Assembly (NCBI GenBank): GCA_022822575.1
Contig: JAJEBJ010000328.1
Span: forward strand, 1-6,707
DNA length: 6,707 bases
Origin: Alphaproteobacteria bacterium
Lineage (GTDB): Bacteria > Pseudomonadota > Alphaproteobacteria > SP197
Direction of reading: 5' to 3'
Shown here: positions 6,382 through 6,707 of the stretch, one piece after another
Position numbering within the stretch: position 1 is the stretch's first letter
Layout of the letters: every line of letters begins with the position of its first letter
Notes under the pieces: generated by a model
Told to the model about the DNA's origin: nothing
Database searches by the model: none
The model's input: only the letters and a program-made list of their open reading frames with translations
Program-made: the position numbers and the translations under genes

Positions 6382-6707
6382 ATGGGCGGCAATGACATGA
6401 CTCTCGACAATGCGAGGTTTCGTCCTGTCGAGACCGCTCCGGATTGGAGCGAATGGGTCTTCGATACCTGTGCGGAACTGACCGAGCTTCTGGAGAAACA
6501 CCCGTACCGGTTTGCCAGGACGATGCCTGACGCACCGCACTCCTACACCCTCAAGAGGACATGGCGCACGGAGGATCAGTTTGTCGAGGCTCTCAGGAAG
6601 ATGAGGGCCGTGGAACGCACCGAGGAGTTCTTCAGGGGCTACTGGTATCGTCGCTTCAACGCGAACGGCTACAAGTACTGGACGATGGGGGCCGACCTCC
6701 ACCACAT
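6382..6707 (+). CDS. Unidentified protein, 3' truncated by the window edge
   Basis: An open frame of 108 complete codons runs off the right edge. The ATG at 6382 is preceded by GGTGAGG at 6371-6377, four bases away; an in-frame ATG at 6397 is an alternative with poorer context. The visible part is soluble-looking, with no signal peptide or membrane segment. It is rich in aromatic and charged residues, with a cluster around FRGYWYRRF (84-92) and GYKYWTMG (96-103). I do not recognise it securely. The GYKYWTMG stretch resembles a segment I recall just before the SAM-binding domain of some class I methyltransferases, so an N-terminal part of such an enzyme is possible. That is a weak inference, because the catalytic region would lie outside the window. 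Half of its twelve arginines use AGG, more than in dnaK, which might reflect different ancestry or lower expression. It is separated from dapB by 418 bases and is probably its own transcription unit. Confidence 0.72.
   Translation, partial: MGGNDMTLDNARFRPVETAPDWSEWVFDTCAELTELLEKHPYRFARTMPDAPHSYTLKRTWRTEDQFVEALRKMRAVERTEEFFRGYWYRRFNANGYKYWTMGADLHH

Overview
This window is a chaperone locus from a high-GC bacterium, most likely an alphaproteobacterium of the Rhodospirillales type. That placement rests on three things: the DnaK sequence reads like alphaproteobacterial DnaK from end to end; a promoter with RpoH (sigma-32) character lies before dnaK; and the reading frames strongly prefer G or C at third positions. 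It is my judgement from sequence style, not the result of a search.

Layout. Bases 1-43 on the minus strand may be the 5' end of a divergent gene I cannot identify. Bases 44-244 are a leader region with a weak promoter candidate and an inverted repeat. Five well-supported plus-strand genes follow in tight order: hrcA (245-1288), grpE (1321-1917), dnaK (2083-3981), dnaJ (4005-5132) and dapB (5151-5963). The gaps are 32, 165, 23 and 18 bases. The only gap large enough for a good promoter, between grpE and dnaK, contains one. The locus is therefore probably two transcription units, hrcA-grpE and dnaK-dnaJ-dapB. Bases 5964-6381 form a lower-GC non-coding stretch with several short dyads and a weak terminator-like hairpin. 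A last plus-strand gene starts at 6382 and runs off the window; I cannot name it securely.

How the genes work together. DnaK, DnaJ and GrpE form the Hsp70 cycle: DnaJ delivers substrates and stimulates ATP hydrolysis by DnaK, and GrpE drives nucleotide exchange. HrcA is a heat-shock repressor that normally binds the CIRCE operator. I see no CIRCE in this window, so HrcA probably acts elsewhere (often groESL), while dnaK appears to be driven by RpoH. dapB is a lysine and diaminopimelate biosynthesis gene that seems to share the dnaKJ transcript.

I did not find an undescribed system. The five core genes look intact and orthodox. The parts most worth a second look are the unidentified gene at the right edge, the dyad-rich gap before it, the N-terminal CxxC of GrpE, and a two-codon start-stop frame that overlaps the dnaK start codon.
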